62,127 nt of DNA from Caulobacteraceae bacterium (GTDB taxonomy: Bacteria > Pseudomonadota > Alphaproteobacteria > Caulobacterales > Caulobacteraceae). The stretch covers positions 1 to 62,127 of the forward strand of contig CANJXI010000012.1 of NCBI GenBank assembly GCA_947478785.1, in the 5' to 3' direction. The notes beneath the pieces are model-generated. The model worked only from the letters and a program-made list of their open reading frames with translations. It ran no database searches and had not been told where the DNA came from. The position numbers were made by a program, and so were the translations under genes. This document shows positions 33,578-42,307 of the stretch, one piece after another. Each line of letters opens with the position of its first letter. The first letter of the stretch is position 1.

Positions 33578-35197
33578 ATGACCGATTCCGTCGCAGAACC
33601 CGGCGCCAACGCCGCGCCGGCCCGGGCGCAGACCCTTGGCGCCGACGGCAGCGTGGTGGATTGGCCGAAGATCTTCCTGGGCTTCGGCGGCATGGTCGCC
33701 GGCCAGTTCATGGCCATGCTGGACATCCAGATCGTCGCCAGTTCCCTGTCCCAGATCCAGGCCGGGATCGGCGCCAGCGCCGACGAGATCGGCTGGGTGC
33801 AGACCATCTACCTCCTCACGGAGGTGCTGATCATGCCGCTGACGGCCTATCTGACGAAGCTGTACGGCACGCGGCGCTTCTACGTCGTGGCCACCATCGT
33901 CTTCATCCTGGCGTCGATCGCCACCGGGCTCTCCACGACGACGGAGATGATGATCGTCACCCGCGCCGTCCAGGGGCTCGCCGCCGGCGCGATGATCCCG
34001 CCGGTGTTCGCCACGGCCATGTCGGTGTTCCCGCCCGAGCGGCGCATGACCGCCAATATCGGCATGGGCGTGATCATCACGCTCGCCCCGACGCTGGGCC
34101 CGACGCTGGGGGGGCACCTGACCGAGGCGCTGGGCTGGCGTTGGCTGTTCTTCATCAACGTGCCGATCGGCGTGATCGTGGTCTTCCTGGTCGGCCGCTA
34201 CGGCGGGTTCGACAAGCCGGACCCCTCGCTCGCCAAGGGCCTCGACTGGTGGGGCGTCGGCCTGATGAGCGTCTTCCTGCTGTCCATGCAGTATGTGTTC
34301 GAGGAAGGGGCCGGCCACGCCTGGTTCCAGAACGGAACCATCCTGTGGCTCACGGTGCTTTCCGTGATCACCGGCGTCAGCTTCATCTGGCGCCAGCTGA
34401 CCTATTACCGGCCGATCGTCTCGCTCAAACCCTTCACCGACCGCAACTTCGCCCTGGGCTCGGTCATGAGCCTGATCTCTGGCCTGTCGCTGTTCGGTGG
34501 CACCTTCATCATTCCGCTCTTCCTCGGCAACGTGCTGCGCTACAACTCCGCGGAGGTGGGCAACACCATGTTGGTGTCGGGCCTCGTCATGCTGGGCTGC
34601 ATGCCGATCACCAGCCGCATCGCCAACCTGATCAATCCGCGGGTCGCGCTCGTGCTGGGCTTTGGGGTCTCGGCCTGGGGCGTCGCCCTGGGGGCGCATA
34701 TCTCGCAGAACTGGGGCTTCTGGGATTTCGCGGCCCTGCAGGCGGTGCGCGCGATCGGCCAGATGCTGACGATGATCGGGTCGCAGCAGCTGGTCATGTC
34801 CACCCTGCCGATCTCGATGATGAAGGACGCCTCGGCGATCGTCAGCCTGATCCGCAATGTCGGCGGCGCCATCGGGGTGGCGATGCTGACCACCGTGATC
34901 GGACACCAGGCGGCGGTTCACTACACCGAGCTCGCCGCGGGCGTGAACGCCGGCAACGCCACCAGCGTGGGTATGCTCGCCGGCTTGACCGACATGATGA
35001 GCGCCTCGGGGGCGGCCGATCCGGCCAGCGCCGCGCAGAAGGCCTTCTCGATGTTGATCCGCCGCGAGGCCCTGGTGCTGTCCTATGCCGACGCCTTTTA
35101 CGTCCTGGCGCTCAGTTGCCTGGTGGCGGGCGCGCTGGCCGTGTTCGCCCGGCCCTCCCCCACGAACGCCCCGCCGCCGGCCAGCGCGGGCCATTGA
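33578..35197 (+). CDS. DHA2-family (EmrB/QacA-like) MFS exporter
   Basis: 539 residues, the length of 14-helix drug/proton antiporters. Seen: FMAMLDIQIVASSLSQI (helix 1 with the family motif D-x-x-I-V), YLTKLYGTRRFYVVA (A-motif position), and RAVQGLAAGAMIPPVFA. No periplasmic adaptor (EmrA-like) or outer-membrane channel gene is adjacent. Stop and next start overlap (TGATG at 35195-35199), coupling it to a TetR regulator, the usual arrangement for inducible exporters. Confidence 0.88.
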   Translation: MTDSVAEPGANAAPARAQTLGADGSVVDWPKIFLGFGGMVAGQFMAMLDIQIVASSLSQIQAGIGASADEIGWVQTIYLLTEVLIMPLTAYLTKLYGTRRFYVVATIVFILASIATGLSTTTEMMIVTRAVQGLAAGAMIPPVFATAMSVFPPERRMTANIGMGVIITLAPTLGPTLGGHLTEALGWRWLFFINVPIGVIVVFLVGRYGGFDKPDPSLAKGLDWWGVGLMSVFLLSMQYVFEEGAGHAWFQNGTILWLTVLSVITGVSFIWRQLTYYRPIVSLKPFTDRNFALGSVMSLISGLSLFGGTFIIPLFLGNVLRYNSAEVGNTMLVSGLVMLGCMPITSRIANLINPRVALVLGFGVSAWGVALGAHISQNWGFWDFAALQAVRAIGQMLTMIGSQQLVMSTLPISMMKDASAIVSLIRNVGGAIGVAMLTTVIGHQAAVHYTELAAGVNAGNATSVGMLAGLTDMMSASGAADPASAAQKAFSMLIRREALVLSYADAFYVLALSCLVAGALAVFARPSPTNAPPPASAGH

Positions 35198-35811
35198 TGC
35201 CCCGCCTCATCGGCCAGATCGACCGCGTCAAGAACGAAGCCATCCTGGACGCCGCCGTCGAGGTGCTGTCGGAGCGCGGCCTCGCGGCCCCGATCGACGA
35301 GGTCGCCCGGCGCGCCAACGTCTCCAAACAGACGATCTACAACCACTACGGCTCCAAGGCCGAGCTGGTGCGCGCCGTCGCCGAACGCCGCGCCGACGAG
35401 ATCCGGGTCCACCTCCGCGCGGGGGACGCCGGCAAGGGTCCCGCCGAGGCGCTGGCCGCCTATGGCCGCCTGCTGCTGGAGACCTTCGCCCGCCCGCGAG
35501 GCGTGGCGTTCATGCGCCTGGCCGTCGCCGGCGCGGCCGAGGCGCCGGACGTCGCCCGGGCCCTCTATGAAGCCGGGACGCTCACCAACAGACTGGAACT
35601 CGCCGCCTTCATCGCGCTGGAAAACGCGGCCGGACGGCTCGACGCCCCCGACCCGCTGCAGGCCGCGGAGTTCTTCGGCGGCATGGTCATCGGGTCCTAC
35701 CAGACCGCGGCCCTGCTCGGCGTCGCGCTCGACCTCACCGACCCGGAGATCGACCGCGTCGCGCGGGAAGCCGCCGAGCGTTTCATGCGGGCCTACAGGC
35801 GCGACGATTGA
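35197..35811 (+). CDS. TetR-family transcriptional regulator
   Basis: 204 residues from the ATG at 35197. The N-terminal DNA-binding domain spans about 8-55, with recognition helix IDEVARRANVSKQTIYNHYG. The C-terminal ligand/dimer domain has the TetR_C form seen in AefR-type regulators (LLETFARPRGVAFMRLAV, FFGGMVIGSYQ). Overlaps the exporter stop codon, so it probably represses that operon and perhaps the divergent KstD-like gene via the palindrome at 33415-33432. Confidence 0.9.
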   Translation: MPRLIGQIDRVKNEAILDAAVEVLSERGLAAPIDEVARRANVSKQTIYNHYGSKAELVRAVAERRADEIRVHLRAGDAGKGPAEALAAYGRLLLETFARPRGVAFMRLAVAGAAEAPDVARALYEAGTLTNRLELAAFIALENAAGRLDAPDPLQAAEFFGGMVIGSYQTAALLGVALDLTDPEIDRVAREAAERFMRAYRRDD

Positions 35812-35838
35812 TCCGCCCTGGAGCCGGCGGGCGCGGTC

Positions 35839-36267
35839 CTACGGATTGCGCGCGATCAGCAGGCTACAGCCGAGGTGGTCCACCAGATAGGCTCCGCTGG
35901 CGCCCGACCACCACCGTTCCACCAGCGATTTGCGGCGGTGGCCGACCACCACCAGGTCGGCGCCGATCTCCCGCGCATAGGCGGCGATGCACTGGGCGGG
36001 CTCGCCGACCACGACCTTGCCGGTGACCGGGATGCCGGCCTCGACCAGCCGCGCCATGCCGCTCTCGAGGATCGCATTGTACTGGTCGAGCGCGCCGGCC
36101 AGGGGACCCGCGTGGTTGGATTCCGCGGCCATGAGCGCGCCGCTTGTCGCCACGACGGAGAGCAGGAACACCTGGGCCTTGTCCTGCCGGGCGAGGAGAG
36201 CGCCTTCCTTCAGCGCGGCGCGGCCCTCCACCGAGCCGTCGTAGGCGAGCAGTATGCGCTCATACAT
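35839..36267 (-). CDS. universal stress protein (UspA family)
   Basis: 142 residues, one Usp domain. Seen: ILLAYDGSVEGRAAL (5-19, ATP-contact Asp), the central VVVGEPAQCIAAYA and ADLVVVGHRRKSLVERWW. The ATP-binding motif G-2x-G-9x-G(S/T) is incomplete (GHRRKS lacks the second Gly), so nucleotide binding may be weak. Sits 105 bases downstream of a COG2159 amidohydrolase gene on the same strand. Role in stress or membrane energy homeostasis is family knowledge only. Confidence 0.88.
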   Translation of the reverse strand: MYERILLAYDGSVEGRAALKEGALLARQDKAQVFLLSVVATSGALMAAESNHAGPLAGALDQYNAILESGMARLVEAGIPVTGKVVVGEPAQCIAAYAREIGADLVVVGHRRKSLVERWWSGASGAYLVDHLGCSLLIARNP

Positions 36268-36372
36268 CGTCCGCCTCGCTGGCCGCGTCGGGCCGGCGGG
36301 CCGATCGCCGCCAGCGCGACGAGATCACACCTTTCCCGTCGCCGGCACAAGCAGCCCCTTGAGGGCCGGGCG

Positions 36373-37608
36373 TCAGGCAAAGGTCAGGGCGCGGCCGTTC
36401 TCCACCATGATCTTGCGCACGTCCCGGTCGGAGAACCCGTCCAGGTTGGCGAAGAAGTCGCCGGGCTCCGCGAGGCCTTCGGCATGCGGCCAGTCGGAGC
36501 CGAACAGGATGCGCTCGGTGGGCACATGCCTAGCGAGGTCCGCCACGTTGTCCTCGATGAACGGCGCGACCCAGCAGTTGCGATGGAACTGGTCGACCGG
36601 GTTCATCTTGAACATGCCACGGTTCTGGACGTGCGCGATCTGCAGGTCGTGGAGCAAAGGCCCCACCCAGGTGCCGCCGGTCTCGATATAGGCCAGGCGC
36701 AGGCGCGGAAACCGGTCGAAGAGGCCGTGCGCGATCAGGACCGCCGCCAGGTCGTGCACCAGCCGCTTCTTCTGCAGCATGCCGACGAGCTGGCGCCCAT
36801 TGTCGGGACCGCTTCGGTCATGCAGGTCCTCGCGCTGGAAGCCGGTCTCCGAAATCCCCCAGGTCTGGGCGATCGCGTGGTCGATCTGCTGGTAGCCGTC
36901 CTGGAAGCCGGGGTGGACGGACGCGGTGATCCCGGCCTCCTCGATCCGCGCCCAGAAGGGATCGAACATGCGGTCGGCGGGTGACTTCATGCCGTGCGCC
37001 GTGAAGGCGGGACCGGGCCGCAGGACCACAACCCGCGCGCCGCGCGCCAGCGCCCACTCCAGCTCGCGGACCGCCCCGTCGACATCCGACAGCGACATCA
37101 GCGGCGCCCCGAAGATGCGGTCCTTGTAGGCGAAGCCCCACTCGTCCTCGATCCAGCGGTTGAAGGCCCCCAGGATGTGGATGGAGGCCTCCACGTCCGG
37201 CTGCATGGGCCCCTCCATGCACACGCCCTGCGACGGGAACATCCAGGCAGCCTCGATCCCCTGCGCGTCCATCACCCGCAGCCGCGCGTCGCGGTCGTAC
37301 CATTCCGGATGCGCCTTGGGGTCCTCGGACCTGAGATCCTGCTTGTAGTCGTCATGCGCGGCCCGGCCCGAGAAGAACTCGACCAGCGAGCCGGGCTTTG
37401 GCCGGGGCTGCACGTCGCCCGGGCCCGGAATCCACTGGTGCAGCCGGTCGCCGATGAAGTAGCGGAGCGAGCCCTCATGCTCGGCGACCCGCACGCCGCG
37501 ATCCTTGAACTTCGGATCGCGGTAGCGGGTGAATGCGTCGCTCGTCTCCCAGTAGTGGTTGTCCGCGTCGAAGATCGACCCGAACGCCGCGCGGTCGAGG
37601 TCCGTCAT
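36373..37608 (-). CDS. COG2159 amidohydrolase (paralogue of 42308-43531)
   Basis: 411 residues. Metal-site pattern FDADNHYWE (13-21; DxH in place of HxH), strand-5 His in ASVHPG, ETGGTWVGP where Glu replaces His, and LFGSDWPHAEG with catalytic Asp near 385. About half of its residues match the gene at 42308, including DPKF(K/R)DRG, QGIEAAWMFPSQGV and RAFNRWI(D/E)DEWGFA. Probably a decarboxylase or hydrolase of an acidic ring-cleavage product. It follows the D-aminoacylase homologue after a 210-base gap containing a large inverted repeat. Confidence 0.83.
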   Translation of the reverse strand: MTDLDRAAFGSIFDADNHYWETSDAFTRYRDPKFKDRGVRVAEHEGSLRYFIGDRLHQWIPGPGDVQPRPKPGSLVEFFSGRAAHDDYKQDLRSEDPKAHPEWYDRDARLRVMDAQGIEAAWMFPSQGVCMEGPMQPDVEASIHILGAFNRWIEDEWGFAYKDRIFGAPLMSLSDVDGAVRELEWALARGARVVVLRPGPAFTAHGMKSPADRMFDPFWARIEEAGITASVHPGFQDGYQQIDHAIAQTWGISETGFQREDLHDRSGPDNGRQLVGMLQKKRLVHDLAAVLIAHGLFDRFPRLRLAYIETGGTWVGPLLHDLQIAHVQNRGMFKMNPVDQFHRNCWVAPFIEDNVADLARHVPTERILFGSDWPHAEGLAEPGDFFANLDGFSDRDVRKIMVENGRALTFA

Positions 37609-37642
37609 GGTGTTCTCGATCCCTAGGTTGGTCGCTCAACTA

Positions 37643-37790
37643 TATTCTTGATCGTCATCGCCCGGCTTGTCCGGGCGACCCATGATCTCCGTGGCGCCGG
37701 AGAAAACGCGGCGGACAGGCTGCAAACCACAGACTTTCCCCGGAGTTCATGGATCCCCCGGACAAGCCGGGGGATGACGGTTCATGAATA
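37643..37790. repeat. large inverted repeat (REP/MITE-like element)
   Basis: Arms 37643-37691 and 37741-37790 are inverted copies, about 85-90% identical by eye. Each contains its own small palindrome (GCCCGGCTTGTCCGGGC; CCCCCGGACAAGCCGGGGG). A 49-base centre separates them. The whole fills the gap between two amidohydrolase genes, with no ORF. The GGACAAGCC core resembles widespread alphaproteobacterial intergenic repeats. Confidence 0.8.
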
Positions 37791-37818
37791 AGATCAATAT
37801 CCTGATCGGGTCTTCAGC

Positions 37819-39552
37819 CTAGGCGACCCCGTGGCGGAGCAGCTTGCCCGGCGTGGCCTGGGTGCATTCGCCGTCCTCGAAGGTCACTTCGCCGTTCACC
37901 AGGATGTAGTTGTACCCCATGGCCTTCTGGACCAGGCGCCACTCGCCGGCGGGATAGTCCCACAGGCGCTCCTGCGGGCCGCTGTCGAGGGCCTCCAGAT
38001 CGTAGACAAGGATGTCGGCGGCCATGCCCTCGGCCAGGTAGCCGCGGTTCTTCAGCCCCGCCGCCTGCGCCGGATAGGCGGCCAGCCGCCAATGGGCCTG
38101 CTCTAGCGACATGATATCGTGCTCGCGCACCCAGTAGCTGATCAGGTCCGTCGCATAGCGGCCGGTGGTGACGAACTTGGTGTGTGCGCCGCCGTCGCTC
38201 ACCCCGGGCAGCGCCACCGGGGACGTGGCGATCTCCTTCATGGCCTCCGGCGGGGTCATGATCATCTTGGTCTCGAAGCCGCCCCGAAGTTCGCCGGCCA
38301 GCGCGATGTCGAGGAAGACGTCGAGCGAGTGTTTGTTCTCGCGGGCCGCGATCTCGCCGATCGTATAGCCTTCGTACTTTTTCTGCAGTTCGAGCCCGTC
38401 GGTCACGTCCACCGGGATCCAAGCCACCTTGATGTCGTCCATCACATAGCCCGAGCCGAACAGCCCGCCACGCGCCTCGTGCACCTCTTTCATCACCTTG
38501 CGGCGTTCGGGATCGGCCAGCTTGTGCATTTTGAGCTGCACGTCGGTTCCGGCCAGGGCTTCCTTCCAGCAGGGAACCGTGTCGGCGAGGTTGTAGTCCT
38601 CCAGCGTGAACTGCGAGACGAAGTTGGTCGTCAGCGCCTGGGCGTAGACCCGCAGGCCCTCGTCCTCGTTGAGTTCCTTCAGCCGGGTGAGCGCCGCCGT
38701 CGGGGTGATGCGCATCCCGCCGTGCTGGTTGAGCGCGCCTTCGGCGAGCAGGGCGTTCCAGATGACCGGGCGGCCGCTTTCGCGGGCGATGGTCTCGGCG
38801 AAGCCCATGTCGCCGGTGATCTGGGCGACGCCGCGCCCAAGCGTGCCCATCGCGCGGGAGAACGCCTTCAGGTCCCGGTCGCTCATGGTGTCGGTGACCA
38901 TCGGCGTGCCGTCATAGTCGGTCTGGACGTTGCGATAGTCGTCGCCCGCGATCTGGGCGCTGATCCCGCAGCCGCCGGCTTCCATGCCCTCGACGACGAG
39001 GTCGCACATCTTCTGCATCTCTTCGTCGGTGGCCGGGCGCTTCTTGGCCTCGTCGATGCCGATCACATAGCCGTAGAGCGGCGCCAGCGGCACGAACGAC
39101 ATGATGTTGACGCCCTTGGGCGTGCGCTCCACCGCGTCCAGGTATTCGCCGAAGGACTCCCAGCTCCAGGGCATGCCTTCCTTCATGGTGGCCAGCGGCA
39201 CCGCCTCGTTGCGGGTGAGCGACAGCATGGCCCGCTCGCGGTCTTCCGGCCGGCAGGGCGCGAAGCCGAAGCCGCAGTTGCCGATCAACACGCTGGTCAC
39301 GCCGTGCCAGCCGGACATGGTGCACCAGGGGTCCCAGAAGAGCTGGCTGTCGTAGTGGGTGTGCAGGTCCACGAAGCCCGGCGCCACGATCTTGCCCTTC
39401 GCATCGATCACCCGCTTGGCCCGCTCGGCCGGGATGCCGTTGCTGATCTCGACGATCTTGCCGTCCAGGATGCCGATGTCGCCACGATAGCGGGGCGTCT
39501 GCAGCCCGTCGATGATCGTGCCACCCTTGATGACGAGGTCGTACTTGGACAT
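37819..39552 (-). CDS. D-aminoacylase-like amidohydrolase (COG3653)
   Basis: 577 residues. N-terminal beta sandwich, then GFVDLHTHYDSQLFWDP (about 57-73, metal HxH), IGNCGFGFAPCRPEDRE (conserved Cys), and a C-terminal GVSDGGAHTKF near 455 holding the catalytic Asp region. Paralogous to 24123-25895 and, like it, placed beside a COG2159 amidohydrolase, here 36373-37608 downstream. GGAGGA precedes the ATG at 39552. Substrate unknown; true D-aminoacylase activity is not assured. Three TGNAAC-type half-sites lie upstream (39632-39660). Confidence 0.82.
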   Translation of the reverse strand: MSKYDLVIKGGTIIDGLQTPRYRGDIGILDGKIVEISNGIPAERAKRVIDAKGKIVAPGFVDLHTHYDSQLFWDPWCTMSGWHGVTSVLIGNCGFGFAPCRPEDRERAMLSLTRNEAVPLATMKEGMPWSWESFGEYLDAVERTPKGVNIMSFVPLAPLYGYVIGIDEAKKRPATDEEMQKMCDLVVEGMEAGGCGISAQIAGDDYRNVQTDYDGTPMVTDTMSDRDLKAFSRAMGTLGRGVAQITGDMGFAETIARESGRPVIWNALLAEGALNQHGGMRITPTAALTRLKELNEDEGLRVYAQALTTNFVSQFTLEDYNLADTVPCWKEALAGTDVQLKMHKLADPERRKVMKEVHEARGGLFGSGYVMDDIKVAWIPVDVTDGLELQKKYEGYTIGEIAARENKHSLDVFLDIALAGELRGGFETKMIMTPPEAMKEIATSPVALPGVSDGGAHTKFVTTGRYATDLISYWVREHDIMSLEQAHWRLAAYPAQAAGLKNRGYLAEGMAADILVYDLEALDSGPQERLWDYPAGEWRLVQKAMGYNYILVNGEVTFEDGECTQATPGKLLRHGVA

Positions 39553-39631
39553 GTCGGGATCCTCCTCCGTGCGCCCGCCGGCGTCGTCGCGACGGGCGCT
39601 AACCGCCTGTTCTTCCCCCCATTACGCTCGC

Positions 39632-39660
39632 GTTTCAGGAAGATTGCAACACCGTGTAAC
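39632..39660. promoter_or_regulatory. three half-site cluster GTTTCA-N7-TGCAAC-N4-TGTAAC
   Basis: Half-sites at 39632-39637, 39645-39650 and 39655-39660, 80 bases upstream of the D-aminoacylase-like gene start. Exactly the same order and spacing (N7, N4) recur, inverted, at 43592-43620 upstream of another catabolic gene. Confidence 0.4.
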
Positions 39661-39692
39661 CCGCGTTCGGCGGCGAGATGGACGCGGCGGCG

Positions 39693-39718
39693 CCGGGAGC
39701 GGCCGAGGCCGCTCCCGG
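39693..39718 (-). terminator. hairpin after the TonB receptor gene
   Basis: CCGGGAGCGGC and GCCGCTCCCGG form a perfect 11-base stem with a 4-base loop, 12 bases past the TonB-receptor stop (39730). No U-tract follows; it may be rho-assisted or protect the mRNA end. Confidence 0.55.
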
Positions 39719-39729
39719 ATCCGTTCCGG

Positions 39730-42036
39730 CTAGTACTTGTAGCCTAGGCGAACGCCGTAGGTCCGGCGCGGCGCCCAGGTGCCGTAATCGCCGAACGCCC
39801 CACCGTTCAGGGACAGATGGTAATTCTTGTTCGTGAGATTGTTCACAAAGACACCAACAATGTAGTGTTCCGTGGGATCGGTCCAGTTGGCGGATGTATT
39901 GACCAGCGTATACCCCGGTTGCCGATAACGCTGCTTCCCCCCGAGAGCGCCCGCCAGATTGGGATACATCGCCGGATTTCGCGCCACATCCTCCGGGCTG
40001 TTACCATAGAGCGACGGGTTGTTGGTCACATAGGAGTCAGTGTACTTGACGTTTGTGGAGATCTTCAGGCTGCCGCCCACCACATCCAGGAATTCATAAT
40101 CGGCGCCGAGCACGGCGGTGAAACCCGGCGCGCGCGCCATCTGGTGGCCGCTCCAGTCCTGGATCTGACCCGTGACATTGGACCCGGTCCCGCCATTGCC
40201 CGCCGCGTTGAAGCCGTTGGCCGTGGCGTTCTGGAAGTCGGTGTAGCGCGCATGGGTGTAGGCCGCGCCCAGATTGAGTTCCAGGTGGTCAATCGGATCC
40301 CAGACGACCTGGGCCTCGACGCCATAGATCTTGGCCTTCTTGGCATTGGAGACCACGTTGATCGGCGAATTGGGCGCGAGCGGGTTGGGAATGGTGATCC
40401 CGACCTGCAGGTTGGTGTAGTCGTAGTAATAGGCCGCCGTGTCGAAACGGTAGTTCGAGCGCGCGGTCTTGAAGCCCACCTCGTAGGCGGTGATCTTTTC
40501 GGGCTTGATGGGCAACAACACGACCCCTGCCGGGGTGGTCACCTGCTGCACCAGCCCGGTGCGGAAGCCCTTGGAGACCGACGCATAGACATTGCTGTCG
40601 GGCGCGACCTCATAGCGCACGGAGACGCGCGGGCTGAAGTTGTGGAAGGTGGCGTGCAGACGGTCGCTGCCGACCGGGCTGCCTGCCGCGTAGACCTGCG
40701 ACGGGAAGAGGATCGTGCCGTTGCGGGCCTTTTTCTGCTCACTGGCATAACGGCCGCCGACATTCAGCACCAGCTTGTCGGTGACATTATAGGTGGCGTC
40801 CGCGAACAGCGCCCAGGCCTTGGTGATGCCGGACCCCTTGCCGACGGAGCCAAGCCGGTTGCCCGAATAGGTTTCGCTGTAGCGGGTCTTGACCCGGTTG
40901 CCCCAGTAGGTTCCCCCGAGGATCAGGTTGAGGTTCTTCACGGCGTCGATGTTGTAGTCGAGGCCCTGCTGGAAGCTGTCGGATGTGAACCGTACGTTGG
41001 AGAAGCTGAGGTCCAGATAGCTGCCGTCGAAGTCGAACACCTGCTTGATCCGACGGTGCGCGCCGCCGGTGTAGGAGGAAATCGTCCCGATCGGCGTCTT
41101 GTAGATGACCGTCACGGTCCCTTCGTCGACGATGTTGAACTGCGCGCTGTCGCGGTTCGTGGCGAAGGTGCGGGGGTCGTATAGCTGGCCAACCTTCGGC
41201 GGCAGCGCCGCCGAGCGGTATTTTTCCACGTTGAACAGGACGCCGCGCGGGTCTTCCAGCTGGGTGAAGTTGTAGGCGAGCGTCACCGTCAGGTCGTCGG
41301 TGACGTCGGCCTGAAGCTTGGTGCGCACCGAATAGGAGGCGGTCGGCGCGGCGTCGCCCTTCTCCCGGCCCGTGGCGTCAAGGAGGTCGTAGTAGCCGTC
41401 GCTCTTGCGGCCGTAGCCGGCCAGGCTGAAGCGGATGCGATCCGTGATCGGGCCCGAGATATAGGCGCTGAGCGTACGGTCCTTGTAGCTGGCGTATTTG
41501 AAATCGATCTTGCCGGTGAGCGTCTTCGACGGCTGCAGGGTGGTCAGCAGGAAGGCGCCGCCGGTGGCGTTGCGGCCGTAGAGCGTGCCTTGCGGGCCTT
41601 TCAGGACCTGCAGGCTCTCCAGGTTCGCGAAGTCGGCGTTGATGGTGCTGGTGTCGTCCTGGTAGAAGCCGTCGATGTAGAGGGCGACGTTGTTCTCGAA
41701 CCCGACGTTGGTGGTCAGTGACGAGACCCCGCGAACCGACGGCTGGGTGGCGAAACCGCTGAAGTTGATCTGCACACCGGCCACCGCCTGGCCGAGTTCC
41801 TGCAGGTTGCGGATGCCGCGGTTCTCCACCGCCTGCGCCGTGATCGCGGTGACGATCATCGGCACGTCTTCCAGGCGCTCGGCGCGGCGCTGCGCCGTCA
41901 CCACGACTTCTTCCAGCGTCGAGGCCTTCTCGGAAGCCGCGGCCGCTTCCGCCGACGCCGGGGTAGAGATCCCAAGCGCCCCGGCGGCGCAGCCGCAGAG
42001 GAGCGCGCCTTTCAAGGCTTCATTCCAGTTTCGCAT
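39730..42036 (-). CDS. TonB-dependent outer-membrane receptor
   Basis: 768 residues. Signal peptide 1-29 (LLCGCAAGALGISTPASA), TonB box LEEVVVTAQRRAER near 42-55, plug domain (about 60-175; VLKGPQGTLYGRNATGGAF is the conserved plug end), then a 22-strand barrel ending YGVRLGYKY with the C-terminal aromatic residue. Imports a large or scarce ligand in a TonB/proton-motive-force-dependent way. Its position among amidohydrolase genes suggests an organic substrate rather than iron. Its base composition is visibly less GC-rich than its neighbours, hinting at separate acquisition. Confidence 0.93.
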   Translation of the reverse strand: MRNWNEALKGALLCGCAAGALGISTPASAEAAAASEKASTLEEVVVTAQRRAERLEDVPMIVTAITAQAVENRGIRNLQELGQAVAGVQINFSGFATQPSVRGVSSLTTNVGFENNVALYIDGFYQDDTSTINADFANLESLQVLKGPQGTLYGRNATGGAFLLTTLQPSKTLTGKIDFKYASYKDRTLSAYISGPITDRIRFSLAGYGRKSDGYYDLLDATGREKGDAAPTASYSVRTKLQADVTDDLTVTLAYNFTQLEDPRGVLFNVEKYRSAALPPKVGQLYDPRTFATNRDSAQFNIVDEGTVTVIYKTPIGTISSYTGGAHRRIKQVFDFDGSYLDLSFSNVRFTSDSFQQGLDYNIDAVKNLNLILGGTYWGNRVKTRYSETYSGNRLGSVGKGSGITKAWALFADATYNVTDKLVLNVGGRYASEQKKARNGTILFPSQVYAAGSPVGSDRLHATFHNFSPRVSVRYEVAPDSNVYASVSKGFRTGLVQQVTTPAGVVLLPIKPEKITAYEVGFKTARSNYRFDTAAYYYDYTNLQVGITIPNPLAPNSPINVVSNAKKAKIYGVEAQVVWDPIDHLELNLGAAYTHARYTDFQNATANGFNAAGNGGTGSNVTGQIQDWSGHQMARAPGFTAVLGADYEFLDVVGGSLKISTNVKYTDSYVTNNPSLYGNSPEDVARNPAMYPNLAGALGGKQRYRQPGYTLVNTSANWTDPTEHYIVGVFVNNLTNKNYHLSLNGGAFGDYGTWAPRRTYGVRLGYKY

Positions 42037-42307
42037 TTGTATTCCCCCTAATGACCCTGCGTTGTGTTCAACGACTTCAGATTGTCGATTTCATACCGAC
42101 GCTTCTAAACGACTAAGTAAAGCTATACTGGCATGGCGGCGAACCGCCACCACCCTTGCGAAGCGCCGCGCGCGATATCAGGCCGGTGGTGAGAAAATGC
42201 CACACACCGATTCCGCCGAAGACCAGCACTCGACCTCCGTCTCCTGAATAACCCCTGTTCTCGCATGGTATCCATGTCCGGACAGCCGTCAGCTTACAGC
42301 TGTTGCT
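42037..42307. other. 271-base gap holding the TonB-receptor promoter
   Basis: Between the amidohydrolase stop (42308) and the receptor ATG (42036). AGGGGGAAT precedes the receptor ATG. The first 110 bases are AT-rich for this genome and include CGAC-N8-GTCG (42081-42096). I found no protein-like ORF with a ribosome-binding site; a plus-strand reading here is just an extension of antisense frame. Confidence 0.5.

Noticed and set aside
33505..35811. A 768-codon frame that runs through the exporter gene into the TetR gene
   Set aside because: In the exporter region it is the wrong frame; only its last 204 codons are a real protein (TetR), starting at 35197.
24123..39552. D-amino acid metabolism inferred from two D-aminoacylase homologues
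   Set aside because: No racemase, D-amino acid oxidase or peptide transporter is nearby; the branch with GNCGxGFAP is functionally broad.
39730..42036. Siderophore receptor annotation for the TonB-dependent protein
   Set aside because: No siderophore, Fur-box-like or iron-transport gene is nearby, and the neighbours are catabolic; the ligand is left open.
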